From Asaia krungthepensis NRIC 0535 (GTDB taxonomy: Bacteria; Pseudomonadota; Alphaproteobacteria; Acetobacterales; Acetobacteraceae), in the NCBI RefSeq assembly GCF_025995175.1, contig NZ_BAPV01000061.1, positions 1 through 64,000 on the forward strand: a DNA stretch of 64,000 bases. Reading direction: 5' to 3'. The notes below the pieces were generated by a model. The model did not search any database and was not told the origin of the DNA. It saw only the letters and a list, made by a program, of their open reading frames with translations. Made by a program: the position numbers and the translations under genes. Shown in pieces: positions 50,344-59,171 of this stretch. Every line of letters starts with the position of its first letter. Positions within the stretch are counted from its first letter, which is position 1.

Positions 50344-51443
50344 GGCGTCTCGCTCTTAGGAAAGGTAATCGTGACGCAGGTGCCAGGGGCGTTATCGCTC
50401 CACTTCACCTGAGCCTGAACCTGACGAACGAGCCTCGTGATCAGTGCCGCACCAATGCTTTTTGTACGCCTGGTAGCGGGCATTCCCGGGCCGTCGTCGC
50501 AAATCCTGATCGTCCCTTGCCCTCTTTCTTCCCCAGTAAAAAGCGCAAGGGTTCCGGACCTCCCATCGGCGAAACCGTGTTTGATCGCGTTGGTCAGGAT
50601 CTCGTTCAGAATCAAGCCAAGCGCCGAAGCATGGGCCGAATCGACCATCAGCGAGCGCGTTCGAAGCGCCAGCTTGATATCGACGCGACCACTCGACCCG
50701 ATAACGTCCCTAGCGAGACTTTCGGCGAATAGTCCAATATCGAAGGTCGCAATGTCCTCGGATTGATAGAGCTGTCGATGAACGACTGCCAGGGCATCCA
50801 CGCGCTCGAGCATATTGTCGAGCTTCGCCACAATGGCCGGGTCATCGATGCTGCGTGCCTGCAGGCGCAGGAGGGAGCCGATCATGGTCAGGTTGTTCTT
50901 GACCCGGTGATCGACCTCATGAAGCAAGATCGTCTTGGCTTCAAGCGCGTCGCGCAAATCGGCCGTGCGACGTTCGACTTCGCGCTCCACAAGCGCCTTT
51001 TGCTGATTGATGATCTGCTGCGCCTCGACGCGCTCCGTCACATTAAGCTGAGAGGCGAAAAAGAACCGTATTGCACCCGCGGCGTCTCGAACCGGAGACA
51101 GATAGAGCGCATTCCAGAATATCGATCCGTCCTTGCGATAATTCAGCAAGTCGACATCGATATCGTGACCTTGCTCTATGGCCGTGCGAACCAGCGCGAC
51201 AGAGGCCGGATCGGTTTCTGGCCCCTGCAGGAAACGGCAATTCTTCCCTATGATTTCTTCACGGTCGTAGCCGGTCAGTTCCTGAAACGCGACATTGCAA
51301 AATACGATGGGATTATCATCTTGATGCGGGTCGGTAATGACCATCGGCATACGGGTGGCTCGCACGGCGGCGGCAAAAGGATCACCGCGCCCATGCTCGT
51401 AGTCCAACGCATCAGTAAGGTGCCAATCGTCGCGTTGCTTCAC
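50340..51443 (-). CDS. LOV-domain sensor histidine kinase (HWE/HisKA_2 type), blue-light sensor
   Basis: 367 residues. Residues 20-140 form a LOV domain: FCNVAFQELTGYDREEIIGKNCRFLQGPETD keeps the flavin-reactive Cys69 in the canonical GxNCRFLQG; also NYRKDGSIFWNALYLSPV. A coiled linker leads to a HisKA_2 dimerisation helix LLHEVDHRVKNNLTMIGSLL with acceptor His179, then an ATPase domain with the N box ILNEILTNAIKHGF and G box CDDGPGMP. No transmembrane segment: a soluble photoreceptor. Cotranscribed with its receiver, which follows with a 4-base overlap. Confidence 0.95.
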   Translation of the reverse strand: MKQRDDWHLTDALDYEHGRGDPFAAAVRATRMPMVITDPHQDDNPIVFCNVAFQELTGYDREEIIGKNCRFLQGPETDPASVALVRTAIEQGHDIDVDLLNYRKDGSIFWNALYLSPVRDAAGAIRFFFASQLNVTERVEAQQIINQQKALVEREVERRTADLRDALEAKTILLHEVDHRVKNNLTMIGSLLRLQARSIDDPAIVAKLDNMLERVDALAVVHRQLYQSEDIATFDIGLFAESLARDVIGSSGRVDIKLALRTRSLMVDSAHASALGLILNEILTNAIKHGFADGRSGTLALFTGEERGQGTIRICDDGPGMPATRRTKSIGAALITRLVRQVQAQVKWSDNAPGTCVTITFPKSETP

Positions 51444-51821
51444 ACTTCCATCTCCGGTGACTGCCGGAGGGCATCACGTCGGCGTTAAACGGTATGTCGC
51501 CGGGAGGGTTTCACGCATTTTACCCTATTGCGCAGACTCTCTTTCGGCCTGCGGACACACCGGCGAGGCGGCTGGCCTGTCTCCTGAGAGACCTGTCCAG
51601 CTATGTGTCAGCAGCATAGGGAAATCCCTGTTTTTATCGTGACGACTATGCGTCGGAACAAACCCTCAAAGCTCCTCTCGGTGTCTCATGGCCCTGTCGG
51701 TTCATAGTTTCAACGTCCGGTGCGGCGAGCCGTCATCACCTCGCATGGCTTCACCTCGCATTTCTTCCACAGTGGCGATGATTGCAAGGGGTTGTCAGAG
51801 CTTGGCCCGCAGCCTGCATAT
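51444..51821. other. Intergenic region upstream of hmp, no gene
   Basis: About 380 bases between the LOV kinase (minus) and hmp (plus). Short open frames lack ribosome-binding sites. The right end carries the two NsrR-type operators listed separately. Confidence 0.4.
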
Positions 51822-51844
51822 AAGGTGTATTTAGTTTGCACCTT
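51822..51844 (+). promoter_or_regulatory. NsrR-like operator 1 of hmp
   Basis: Half-sites AAGGTGTATTT and GTTTGCACCTT around one central base, resembling the 11-1-11 NsrR consensus (AAGATGYATTT-n-AAATRCATCTT). Confidence 0.7.
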
Positions 51845-51861
51845 TTCGAGCGCAAGACTAT

Positions 51862-51884
51862 AAGGTGCATATTGTTTATATCTT
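51862..51884 (+). promoter_or_regulatory. NsrR-like operator 2 of hmp
   Basis: Half-sites AAGGTGCATAT and GTTTATATCTT around one base. The centre is 40 bases from operator 1 (about four helical turns), and it ends 14 bases before the hmp start. Confidence 0.75.
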
Positions 51885-51898
51885 ATAGGAGTCGCCCA

Positions 51899-53101
51899 AT
51901 GATCAGGCCCCTTCACCCCGGTACGGCTGCTATTGTCAAAGCCACCATTCCGGCGCTCGAAGCCCACGGTCTCGCGATAACGAAGACCATGTACGCCTCC
52001 TTGATGCAGGATCCTGCGATTGCAGCCATGTTCAATCAAACGGACCAGGCCAATGGGCGCCAGCCACATGCTCTCGCGGCCGCGGTTCTCGCCTATGCGC
52101 GCCATATAGAACACCCGGAAAAGCTAAAGGCCGCCCTCGATCTCATCGTTGAGCGCCATGTGGCCGTCATGGTCGAGGCAGATCAGTATCCGGTCGTCGG
52201 TGCAGCTCTACTCGGCGCAATCAGGACGGTTCTGGGAGACGCCGCAACACCGGCGATCATGGAGGCCTGGGGCGACGCCTACCGGTTCCTCGCCGAAGTC
52301 CTCATCACCCGCGAAGCCGATGTCTATGCGGAACGTGCAGCGCTTGAGGGTGGCTGGCGCGACTGGCGTTCATTGCGCGTCGAGAAACGAACCAGAGAGA
52401 CCGACAGCGTGACCTCGTTCTGGCTTGTTCCTGCAGATGACAAGCCGGTTCTGATGCACAAGCCAGGTCAATTCCTTACCTTCCGTCTGGATCGTGACGG
52501 CCTGAACACGAGACGCAGCTACAGCATCTCAAGCGCCCCTGACGCACGAGGCTATCGTATTTCGGTCAAGCGCGACCCGAATGGACAGGTATCTCGCTGG
52601 TTTCACGACCAGCTAGCGGTTGGCGATATAGTTGACGTTACGCCACCGGCAGGCAATTTCACTCTTGAGGGAAAGGCAGAAGTTCCTGTCCTGCTGGTCA
52701 GCGCGGGTATCGGAATCACGCCATTCATGAGCATGCTGCTGGCTCCCCGGGTCAGCGGAAATACCCATCCCCTGCATCTTGTTCATGGCGACCACGATCT
52801 CGGCTCCATGCCGTTTCAGTCCGAGCTCGTTAATCTCTCAGCCACGACCTCTCCCCTGCTTATCGATCTCTTTGAGAGCCTCCCGAAAAGCGCCGCGTCA
52901 ACGGAGAGAACTCACAAGGGGCGCATCTCAGCATCATGGGTGAGGTCCCGGGTCACCCCCGAGACGCATGTTTATGTCTGTGGACCCAGGAGCTTCCAGC
53001 GCGATCTGATCCACGGCCTCGTCGAACAGGGCGTCAATCGAGAGCAGATCCATCACGAGTTTTTTGGCTCTGACGAGGAGGTTACTTCAGGGCGGTCCTG
53101 A
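51899..53101 (+). CDS. hmp: Flavohemoglobin, nitric oxide dioxygenase
   Basis: Oxidises NO to nitrate. 400 residues from ATG 51899, behind ATAGGAG. Globin domain 1-140 with proximal His87 (LIVERHVAVMVEADQYPVV), then an FAD domain (RRSYSISSAP) and an NAD domain (LLVSAGIGITPFMSMLL, HVYVCGPRSFQ). E. coli Hmp is 396 residues. Two NsrR-type operators just upstream point to NO-controlled expression. An upstream in-frame ATG at 51836 lies inside the operators and is rejected. Confidence 0.97.
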   Translation: MIRPLHPGTAAIVKATIPALEAHGLAITKTMYASLMQDPAIAAMFNQTDQANGRQPHALAAAVLAYARHIEHPEKLKAALDLIVERHVAVMVEADQYPVVGAALLGAIRTVLGDAATPAIMEAWGDAYRFLAEVLITREADVYAERAALEGGWRDWRSLRVEKRTRETDSVTSFWLVPADDKPVLMHKPGQFLTFRLDRDGLNTRRSYSISSAPDARGYRISVKRDPNGQVSRWFHDQLAVGDIVDVTPPAGNFTLEGKAEVPVLLVSAGIGITPFMSMLLAPRVSGNTHPLHLVHGDHDLGSMPFQSELVNLSATTSPLLIDLFESLPKSAASTERTHKGRISASWVRSRVTPETHVYVCGPRSFQRDLIHGLVEQGVNREQIHHEFFGSDEEVTSGRS

Positions 53102-53109
53102 GCCTGACG

Positions 53110-53143
53110 ACCGGGTACAAGAATATCATCACCCTGGTTTTTT
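53110..53143 (+). terminator. Likely terminator of hmp
   Basis: ACCGGGT pairs with ACCCTGGT (7 bp, one bulged T), followed by TTTTTT, 8 bases after the hmp stop. Confidence 0.6.
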
Positions 53144-53255
53144 GGAGAGATCGATCAAGAGAGAATGTGCTCCTTGTTGGCTGGAGACTGGCCCGTCTGA
53201 CACTTATTTGTCGCCCCTGCCTCTCTACTCCCTTGCAGAATCGGTATCGCAGGGC

Positions 53256-53282
53256 GGGCGTTGCCTCAGGTGACGCCCTTTT
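53256..53282 (+). terminator. Possible intrinsic terminator before the HicB-like gene
   Basis: GGGCGT/ACGCCC stem with an 11-nt loop, then TTTT. Confidence 0.45.
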
Positions 53283-53300
53283 GCATAAATACTCCAAATA

Positions 53301-53618
53301 TTGGAGGACGACACAATCATCTATCCCATTATCATCGAAGCCGGTTCAGAAACCGAAGCATACGGCGTGATTGTGCCTGACTTACCGGGCTGCTTCTCAG
53401 CGGGCGATACCTTCAATGAGGCATTGAGTAACGCGGCTAAGGCGATCACGTTGTGGATCGAAGACGCTACAAAGCGCGGTTGCCCTGTGCCTGATCCCTC
53501 GTCCTTTGAGCAGTTGCAGGCGCGCTCCGAATGGACCGGTCCGGACTGGCTCTGGGGCTATACGGCCACCACTCTCACCACAGGTCAGACAATCAGCCCT
53601 GACAGGTCGCGTGAATGA
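53301..53618 (+). pseudogene. HicB-like antitoxin remnant
   Basis: Open frame of 105 codons with the HicB N-domain (YPIIIEAGSETEAYGVIVPDLPGC, AGDTFNEALSNAAKAITLWIEDA, PVPDPSS). The C-terminal DNA-binding part of HicB is absent: after EWTGPDW the text is unrelated. The start is odd. A GGAGG (53303-53307) is placed 8 bases before ATC at 53316, where ATG would be expected; the only in-frame canonical-type start is TTG 53301 inside the ribosome-binding site. No HicA toxin is found on either side. Probably a decayed toxin-antitoxin remnant. Confidence 0.6.
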
Positions 53619-53721
53619 AAGGCCCGAGCCAGCGAGTGACGGTCTTACCGTGGGCAGCCAGGCAGCCTGAACACACGTTGTTGCACGTCTCGCAATAAAG
53701 GCTGGCGTAAGACTTCCCCAT
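53593..53721 (-). CDS. Possible Cys-rich microprotein
   Basis: 42 codons, ATG 53721. Carries CETCNNVCSGC, a double CxxC pattern like a zinc knuckle. No clear ribosome-binding site, and it overlaps the end of the HicB remnant on the other strand. It could be chance or a remnant; listed because of the Cys spacing. Confidence 0.2.
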   Translation of the reverse strand: MGKSYASLYCETCNNVCSGCLAAHGKTVTRWLGPFIHATCQG

Positions 53722-53812
53722 GGTTCGCGCTCAAGCGAGGCAACAGCATCACTCCTCGTCCGGATGGACGAGAATTGGCTTGACCGCCAAGGACAAATTA
53801 TCAGGAAAATCA

Positions 53813-53887
<75 letters not shown>

Positions 53888-53956
53888 AACTGGAGCGCTT
53901 CGTAGCTTCTCAGCCTGAAAGCTGCAAGCCCCGAAAGCGCTTTTTTTGTAAAAGAA

Positions 53957-54370
53957 TCAGTCGTCGCGATGAATTTTTTCCATGCGCTCATGACGCTCCT
54001 GCGCCTCAATCGACATGGTTGCAATCGGACGCGCCTCAAGGCGACGCAACCCGATCGGCTCACCTGTCTCCTCGCAATAGCCATAGGACCCGTTCTCGAC
54101 CCGCTGGAGCGCAAGGTTGATCTTGCCAATGAGCTTGCGGGCGCGATCGCGGGTCCGCAGTTCCAGGGCGCGATCCGTCTCGACGCTGGCGCGGTCGGTC
54201 ACATCGGCCTCGTGGATGCCCCCTTCCGACAGGCTGGCGAGCGTCAGATTGGCTTCCTTGAGCAGATCATTGCGCCAGCGGAGCAATTTCTGTCTGAAGA
54301 ACTCCACCTGGAGCGGATTCATGAACTCTTCTTCGTCAGAGGGCCGATAATCCGGGGGGAGCGTGATCAT
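53957..54370 (-). CDS. dksA: RNA polymerase-binding regulator DksA
   Basis: Works with ppGpp at RNA polymerase in the stringent response. 137 residues. Coiled-coil with DVTDRASVETDRALELRTRDRARKLI (the acidic tip), then GSYGYCEETGEPIGLRRLEARPIATMSIEAQERHE. Only the first Cys of the C4 zinc finger is kept, which is the usual state of alphaproteobacterial DksA. Downstream of it on the same strand lies tRNA-Thr. Confidence 0.95.
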   Translation of the reverse strand: MITLPPDYRPSDEEEFMNPLQVEFFRQKLLRWRNDLLKEANLTLASLSEGGIHEADVTDRASVETDRALELRTRDRARKLIGKINLALQRVENGSYGYCEETGEPIGLRRLEARPIATMSIEAQERHERMEKIHRDD

Positions 54371-54822
54371 GCACGTCTGTCCTTAACGCAAATCGCTTGA
54401 ACCTTGCCGCTCCGTAAGACGCCCTGAGAGGACACAGGCCCAAACCCGTATCCTGAGCAAAACGGTATGGCTGGTTTGGCGCGGCTTATACAAGGGCAAA
54501 GCTGATAAGCCAAGCCCGATTTGCTGCCAAACGAAGCCAGACCACAGAATAGATTGCGGAACTCTATAAATCCTCATATTGTAATGAAAATGACATAGAC
54601 GGATTGTCTTGATATCAAGACAGTCAATATCAATAATGCTGCTTTATGAACTCCAGTCCACACAGCCTTGCTCAGCTGGTAGAGATACAATCAGCGTTAC
54701 TGCCCGAAGCGGACATTATTCTCCGAATCCTCTAACGGTCTCGGTCTCAGCAAGAGGATATCGGTATCAGTGGATGGAACTGGCCAGGACGGTTACATGC
54801 CCCGATGCCAGTTCCAGCGCAT
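54371..54822. other. AT-rich intergenic region with palindrome and tRNA-like fragment
   Basis: 452 bases. The stretch near 54540-54660 is AT-rich compared with its neighbours and holds an 18-bp perfect palindrome TGTCTTGATATCAAGACA (54605-54622). GCTCAGCTGGTAGAG at 54670-54684 matches a tRNA D arm, but no anticodon or T arm can be built around it. A plus-strand open frame starts in the palindrome but looks non-coding. Confidence 0.5.
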
Positions 54823-55482
54823 TCATGCGACTGATTCGTAGTGCTCGAGATGCCATGAAACGGGCTCTTCAGCAGCACGGTTTGTCCACTCCTGCATGAG
54901 CGGATGGGCGAGCACAGCATCGCGATAAGCAGCGGCAGCAGGGGAAAGTGCGACGGCATAGGACGCGAAACGGGAGACAACAGGGGCAAACATGATATCT
55001 GCATTGCCCAGGCCGCGCCCGAAGAGATAGGGGCCTTCCCCACCAAAACGCTCAAGGGTTTCGCTCCACAGCGTATCGACGCGCGCGATATCCTTGAGCA
55101 CCTCGGCACTCATCTCGTTCAACGCGCGCCCCTCACGGCCAAGATTCATGGGCAGTGCCTGACGCAGGGCGCGAAACCCGGAATGCATCTCTGAGGCAAT
55201 GCTGCGTGCGTGGGCGCGTGCCTTGCGCTCCTCGGGCCAGAGGCTCGGAGCGAACTCGGCGCAATACTCGCAAATCGCGAGGCTTTCCCAAATCTGCGCC
55301 CCGTCATGTTCCAGAAAAGGAACGAGCCCGTTAGGGGAAACGTCGTGGATTTCAGTGGTCTGACCGCCACCGCGCAGCGCGATCACATGATCTGGCACAT
55401 CGAGCCCCGCCGCGCGCACGGCAAGCCAGCCGCGTAGGGACCAGGAAGAATAGCGGCGCGTACCAATGACAAGACGGTTCAT
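54823..55482 (-). CDS. Glutathione S-transferase family protein
   Basis: 219 residues. N-terminal thioredoxin-like domain with YSSWSLRGWLAVRAAG, NGLVPFLEHDG (cis-Pro region) and WESLAICEYCAE, followed by a helical C-terminal domain with GNADIMFAPVVSRF. The class and substrate are not clear. The stop of the following mnmA gene... is on the same strand 14 bases upstream of this start, so probable cotranscription with mnmA. Confidence 0.92.
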   Translation of the reverse strand: MNRLVIGTRRYSSWSLRGWLAVRAAGLDVPDHVIALRGGGQTTEIHDVSPNGLVPFLEHDGAQIWESLAICEYCAEFAPSLWPEERKARAHARSIASEMHSGFRALRQALPMNLGREGRALNEMSAEVLKDIARVDTLWSETLERFGGEGPYLFGRGLGNADIMFAPVVSRFASYAVALSPAAAAYRDAVLAHPLMQEWTNRAAEEPVSWHLEHYESVA

Positions 55483-55496
55483 GAGACCCGGCTCCC

Positions 55497-56561
55497 TCAG
55501 GAAAGGATGAAGCCCCCGCCCAGAACGCGGCTGCCCTGATACAGCACACAGGCCTGACCCGGCGCGGGCATGGCTGCCTCATCCAATACCACGCGCGCGC
55601 CCCCGGCAAGAGGATAGACCCAGGCCTCCCGGGTGATCTCGCGGGCTCTGATCTGGACGTGGCAGCGCACGCCTTCGGATGACGGGTCGATTAGCCAGTT
55701 CATGTCCCGCAGGGCAAATTCGAGCTTCCCGGCATTGTCCTTGGGGCCGACGATAATACGACGCGTCGTGGCGTCGATACGCTTGACGATCTGGCGGCGC
55801 CCGTCCTTGGTATGAATGTCGCCCAGGCGCTTGCTCTGCCCGACAGTGTAACGGGCAATGCCCTCATGCTGGCCAAGCACGCGGCCTGTTTCATCCACGA
55901 TCTCGCCCGATCCATGAATCTCGGGGCGCAGCTTCTCGACGACCGAAGCATACGTACCTGACGGCACGAAGCAGATATCCTGGCTGTCGGGCTTGGCCGC
56001 GATAGCGAGGCCAAACTCCTCGGCCTTCTGGCGCACGGCATCCTTGTTCGGCATGTCCCCCAGAGGGAAGCGCAGATAATCAAGCTGATCCTGGGTGGTC
56101 GCGAAGAGGAACCAGGACTGGTCACGTGAGACATCGGACGGTCGATGCAGTTCGGCGCGCCCCTCCCTTTCCAGACGGCGCACGTAATGACCGGTCGCCA
56201 TCGCCTCGCAGCCCAGATCGCGCGCCATGGTCAACAGGTCGGTGAACTTGACCCCCTGATTACAGGCGACGCAGGGCACAGGCGTTTCACCACGCGCGTA
56301 ACTATCGGCAAAGCTCGCCATGACGCTGCTGCGGAAACGGTCTTCCGCATTGATCACGTAATGCGGGATATCGAGCCGATCCGCGACAGCACGCGCATCG
56401 AGGATGTCGCGCCCGGCACAGCATGCGCCTGGCTTCGACACGGCCTGACCGTGGTCATAAAGCTGCAGCGTCGCACCGATGACCTCATGCCCTTCCTGTT
56501 TCAGCAGGGCGGCCACAACAGAACTGTCCACGCCTCCCGACATGGCAACAAGGATACGCAT
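55497..56561 (-). CDS. mnmA: tRNA 2-thiouridine(34) synthase MnmA
   Basis: Thiolates the wobble uridine of Lys, Glu and Gln tRNAs. 354 residues. PP-loop ILVAMSGGVDSSVVAAL (residues 3-19), catalytic Cys97 with CVAC, a second Cys in SQDICFVPSGTY, and the C-terminal beta domain ending in QACVLYQGSRVLGGGFIL. It depends on a cysteine desulfurase sulfur relay; two desulfurase genes lie just upstream. Confidence 0.97.
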   Translation of the reverse strand: MRILVAMSGGVDSSVVAALLKQEGHEVIGATLQLYDHGQAVSKPGACCAGRDILDARAVADRLDIPHYVINAEDRFRSSVMASFADSYARGETPVPCVACNQGVKFTDLLTMARDLGCEAMATGHYVRRLEREGRAELHRPSDVSRDQSWFLFATTQDQLDYLRFPLGDMPNKDAVRQKAEEFGLAIAAKPDSQDICFVPSGTYASVVEKLRPEIHGSGEIVDETGRVLGQHEGIARYTVGQSKRLGDIHTKDGRRQIVKRIDATTRRIIVGPKDNAGKLEFALRDMNWLIDPSSEGVRCHVQIRAREITREAWVYPLAGGARVVLDEAAMPAPGQACVLYQGSRVLGGGFILS

Positions 56562-56599
56562 GAGATCTCTCTTATTCTGGAAAAAGCGTCAGGCGGAAG

Positions 56600-56914
56600 T
56601 CAGGACGTCTTGGGCAGACGGACAACCAGACCATCCAGCGCGTCTGTCATAACGATCTGGCACCCGAGACGGGAAGTCTTCTCGAGACCAAATGCGAGAT
56701 CGAGCATGTCTTCCTCGTCATCCGTCGGTGCCGAGAGCTTGTCCGCCCATTCCGGATCGACCACCACATGGCAGGTCGCGCAAGCCAGCGAGCCCTCGCA
56801 GGCCCCCTCGAGTTCGATGTCATGCTTATGGGCAATCTCGAGAACCGACAGGCCGACCGGGGCATCGACTTCCTTGCGCGACCCGTCCTGTTCGACGAAA
56901 ATCATATGTGGCAT
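56600..56914 (-). CDS. 2Fe-2S ferredoxin, adrenodoxin type
   Basis: 104 residues from ATG 56914. Ligands C39, C45 and C48 in [10 protein letters not shown] and a fourth in LGCQIV near residue 84, the CX5CX2C pattern of ISC-type ferredoxin (Fdx). Probably the electron donor for Fe-S cluster assembly with the desulfurases. It lies between them and mnmA, 23 bases after the desulfurase stop. Confidence 0.95.
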   Translation of the reverse strand: MPHMIFVEQDGSRKEVDAPVGLSVLEIAHKHDIELEGACEGSLACATCHVVVDPEWADKLSAPTDDEEDMLDLAFGLEKTSRLGCQIVMTDALDGLVVRLPKTS

Positions 56915-56937
56915 GTTCTTGTTACCCTGCTTGTTCG

Positions 56938-58086
56938 TTACGCAGCCTTGTAGGCCTCGCGCGCGGCGCCCTCGAAATGCCTGAGTGCCTGCACGATCTC
57001 GGGCGTGGAGGTAAAGCGTCCGAGAGACAGACGCAAGCATCGTGCAGCGTCTTTTGCTTCAAGCCCCATGGCCGTCAGAACATAGGAAGGGGTTACCTCA
57101 GCCGAGGTGCAGGCCGAGCCAGTTGAAAGCGCGACCTCCGGCAGGGCTGCCATGACGCCCCGCGCCTGATAGCCTGGCGGGAAGATCAGATTGAGCGCGC
57201 CAGCGAGCCTAGGCGCTGACTCGGCATTGACCCTGATCCCGGGAAACAGCGTCTCGAGCCCCTCGAGCAGCATCCTGCGCAGGGATCGCAGCCGCGCCTG
57301 TTCCTCCTCAAGGCTGGCTCGGGCCAACTGGGCGGCGTGTCCGAAACCCACGATGAGCGGAGTGGGCAATGTGCCCGAGCGCAGCCCGCGCTCCTGACCA
57401 CCGCCAGAGAAAAGCGGCAGAAGCCGCGCGCGGGGACGATGCCTGACATAGAGCGCACCAACTCCCTTCGGGCCATAGAATTTATGCGCCGAGAGCGACA
57501 TGAAATCGACGCCCTCACACGTCAGCGCCATCTTGCCCGCCGCCTGGGCAGCATCAGTGTGGAACAGCGCCCCGGCCTGACGGGCTATGGCTGAGAGAGC
57601 AGGAATATCCTGAATGACCCCGGTCTCATTATTGGCGGTCATGACGCTGACGAGTGCTGTCGGCGTCTCGAGGGCTTTCGCGAGATGCGCCTGGTCGAGG
57701 AGTCCGCTGGACGAGACGGGCAGGATGACGGGTTCGAACCCTTCATTCGCCAGATCCCGTACCGATTCGAGGACGCATTTATGCTCGGTCGCTACGGTGA
57801 TCAGGCGCTTCCTCGGGCTGTCCTGCCGCGCCAGAAAGCGCGCCGCCCCCTTGATCGCCAGATTATTGGCCTCGGTCGCGCCGGAGGTGAAAACGACCTC
57901 ACGTGGCATTGCGCCGATCAGCGCGGCCACTTCTTCCCGAGCGGTTTCCACAGCCTCGGCTGCGCGATGGCCAGCCGCATGGCCTTCACTATGCGGATTG
58001 CCGTAATCCTCGCTGAACCAGGGGAGCATTTTCGCCAGAACATCCGGATCGCAACGCGTCGTTGCCTGATTATCGAGGTAGATCAT
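56938..58086 (-). CDS. Cysteine desulfurase (NifS/IscS type), second copy
   Basis: 382 residues from ATG 58086 ([16 protein letters not shown]); a longer frame into the preceding gene is rejected. PLP lysine in [30 protein letters not shown], catalytic Cys in [11 protein letters not shown]. Removes sulfur from Cys for Fe-S clusters and tRNA thiolation. The start overlaps the stop of the first desulfurase by 4 bases. Confidence 0.95.
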   Translation of the reverse strand: MIYLDNQATTRCDPDVLAKMLPWFSEDYGNPHSEGHAAGHRAAEAVETAREEVAALIGAMPREVVFTSGATEANNLAIKGAARFLARQDSPRKRLITVATEHKCVLESVRDLANEGFEPVILPVSSSGLLDQAHLAKALETPTALVSVMTANNETGVIQDIPALSAIARQAGALFHTDAAQAAGKMALTCEGVDFMSLSAHKFYGPKGVGALYVRHRPRARLLPLFSGGGQERGLRSGTLPTPLIVGFGHAAQLARASLEEEQARLRSLRRMLLEGLETLFPGIRVNAESAPRLAGALNLIFPPGYQARGVMAALPEVALSTGSACTSAEVTPSYVLTAMGLEAKDAARCLRLSLGRFTSTPEIVQALRHFEGAAREAYKAA

Positions 58087-59171
58087 GCTGCATTCTTTCC
58101 GAGCCGGGCAGCCATAGCCTGATAGGCGACGATAAATCCGTCGATTTCGGCATCGGTGGCATTCCAGGGCAGGGAAACGCGTATGGCATTGGCGGCCGCA
58201 TCGCCCAGCCCCATCGCTTCGAGCACATGAGAGGCCGCGACCTTGCCGGATGAGCAAGCCGATCCTGTCGAGACAGCGTATCCGGCCAGATCGAGCATCA
58301 TCAACTGGGTCTGGGCCGAGACGCCCCACAGGACGAGCGATGTGGTGTTCGGCAATCGGGGGGCCAGCCGATCTCCGCTTACACGCGCCCCACAGGCCAG
58401 GGCAGCCTCATCGATCCGGTCGCGGAGGGCCGCAATACGCGACCAGTCCTGCGCCCGCGCTGCCGCGAAGGCAGCGGCCATGCTCATGATGGCGGGCAGG
58501 GCCTGCGTTCCACCACGACGTCCGCGTTCCTGGCCGCCGCCGCGAATCATCGGGGTCACATGCCCTTCCGCACCGAGAACAAGAGCGCCTGCGCCCTTGA
58601 TCGCCCCCGCTTTATGACCCGAAATCGCCATGCTGGTCAGTCCATCCACGCGGAAAGCTATTCGCCCGGCGAGCTGCACGGCGTCGACATGCAGCAACGC
58701 ACCATGGTGGGCGCATATCTTCCTGATTTCGTCGAGGGGATGCAGGATACCCGTCTCGTTATTGGCTGCCATCACACAGACCAGCGCCGGTGGAGCGACA
58801 GCAAGTATGGCCTGAAGGCTGTCAAGGCAGAGTTGTCCATCGGGCCTCACCGGAAGGACAGATGTGTCTCCCGCTGCCATGCGCACCGCATCGTGCTCGG
58901 TGGCACCGACAAGAATACGCCTCCCCGCGCTGAAAGCATGAATGGCAAGGAGATTGGCTTCCGTCCCGCCTGAAGTGAAGACGACCTGCTCCGGTCCCGC
59001 ACCCCAATACTGTCCCACACGATCCCTCGCCTCTTCGAGCGCCCGTCGCGCCTGACGTCCGGGGCCATGCACCGACGAGGGATTGCCCACCAGTTGCACG
59101 GCTTCCAGCACAGCCGCGAGGCCTTCATCACGCAGAATTTCGGTAGCATTAGCGTCGAGATATACCGTCAT
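58083..59171 (-). CDS. Cysteine desulfurase (NifS/IscS type), first copy
   Basis: 362 residues. YLDANATEILRDEG, TEHDAVRMAA, PLP lysine in AISGHKAGAIKGAGALV, catalytic Cys in STGSACSSGKVAAS. Same family as the next gene but clearly diverged, not a recent duplicate. Only TATAGG and a short spacer precede the ATG, and a TTGCAC-18-TTTATA pair ends 5 bases before the start, so a very short leader is possible. Head of the desulfurase-desulfurase-ferredoxin group. Confidence 0.93.
   Translation of the reverse strand: MTVYLDANATEILRDEGLAAVLEAVQLVGNPSSVHGPGRQARRALEEARDRVGQYWGAGPEQVVFTSGGTEANLLAIHAFSAGRRILVGATEHDAVRMAAGDTSVLPVRPDGQLCLDSLQAILAVAPPALVCVMAANNETGILHPLDEIRKICAHHGALLHVDAVQLAGRIAFRVDGLTSMAISGHKAGAIKGAGALVLGAEGHVTPMIRGGGQERGRRGGTQALPAIMSMAAAFAAARAQDWSRIAALRDRIDEAALACGARVSGDRLAPRLPNTTSLVLWGVSAQTQLMMLDLAGYAVSTGSACSSGKVAASHVLEAMGLGDAAANAIRVSLPWNATDAEIDGFIVAYQAMAARLGKNAA

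Noticed and set aside
51583-51623. TPP-riboswitch-like words (CTGAGA and a late CATAGGGAAA)
   Set aside because: The spacing is wrong (no room for the arm between CTGAGA and the second half), the GGGGTGC element is missing, and no thiamine gene follows.
54670-54740. A second tRNA gene
   Set aside because: Only a D-arm match; no acceptor, anticodon or T stem can be formed.
54609-54899. 96-codon plus-strand open frame
   Set aside because: Starts inside a palindrome, has no ribosome-binding site and overlaps the 3' end of the GST gene.
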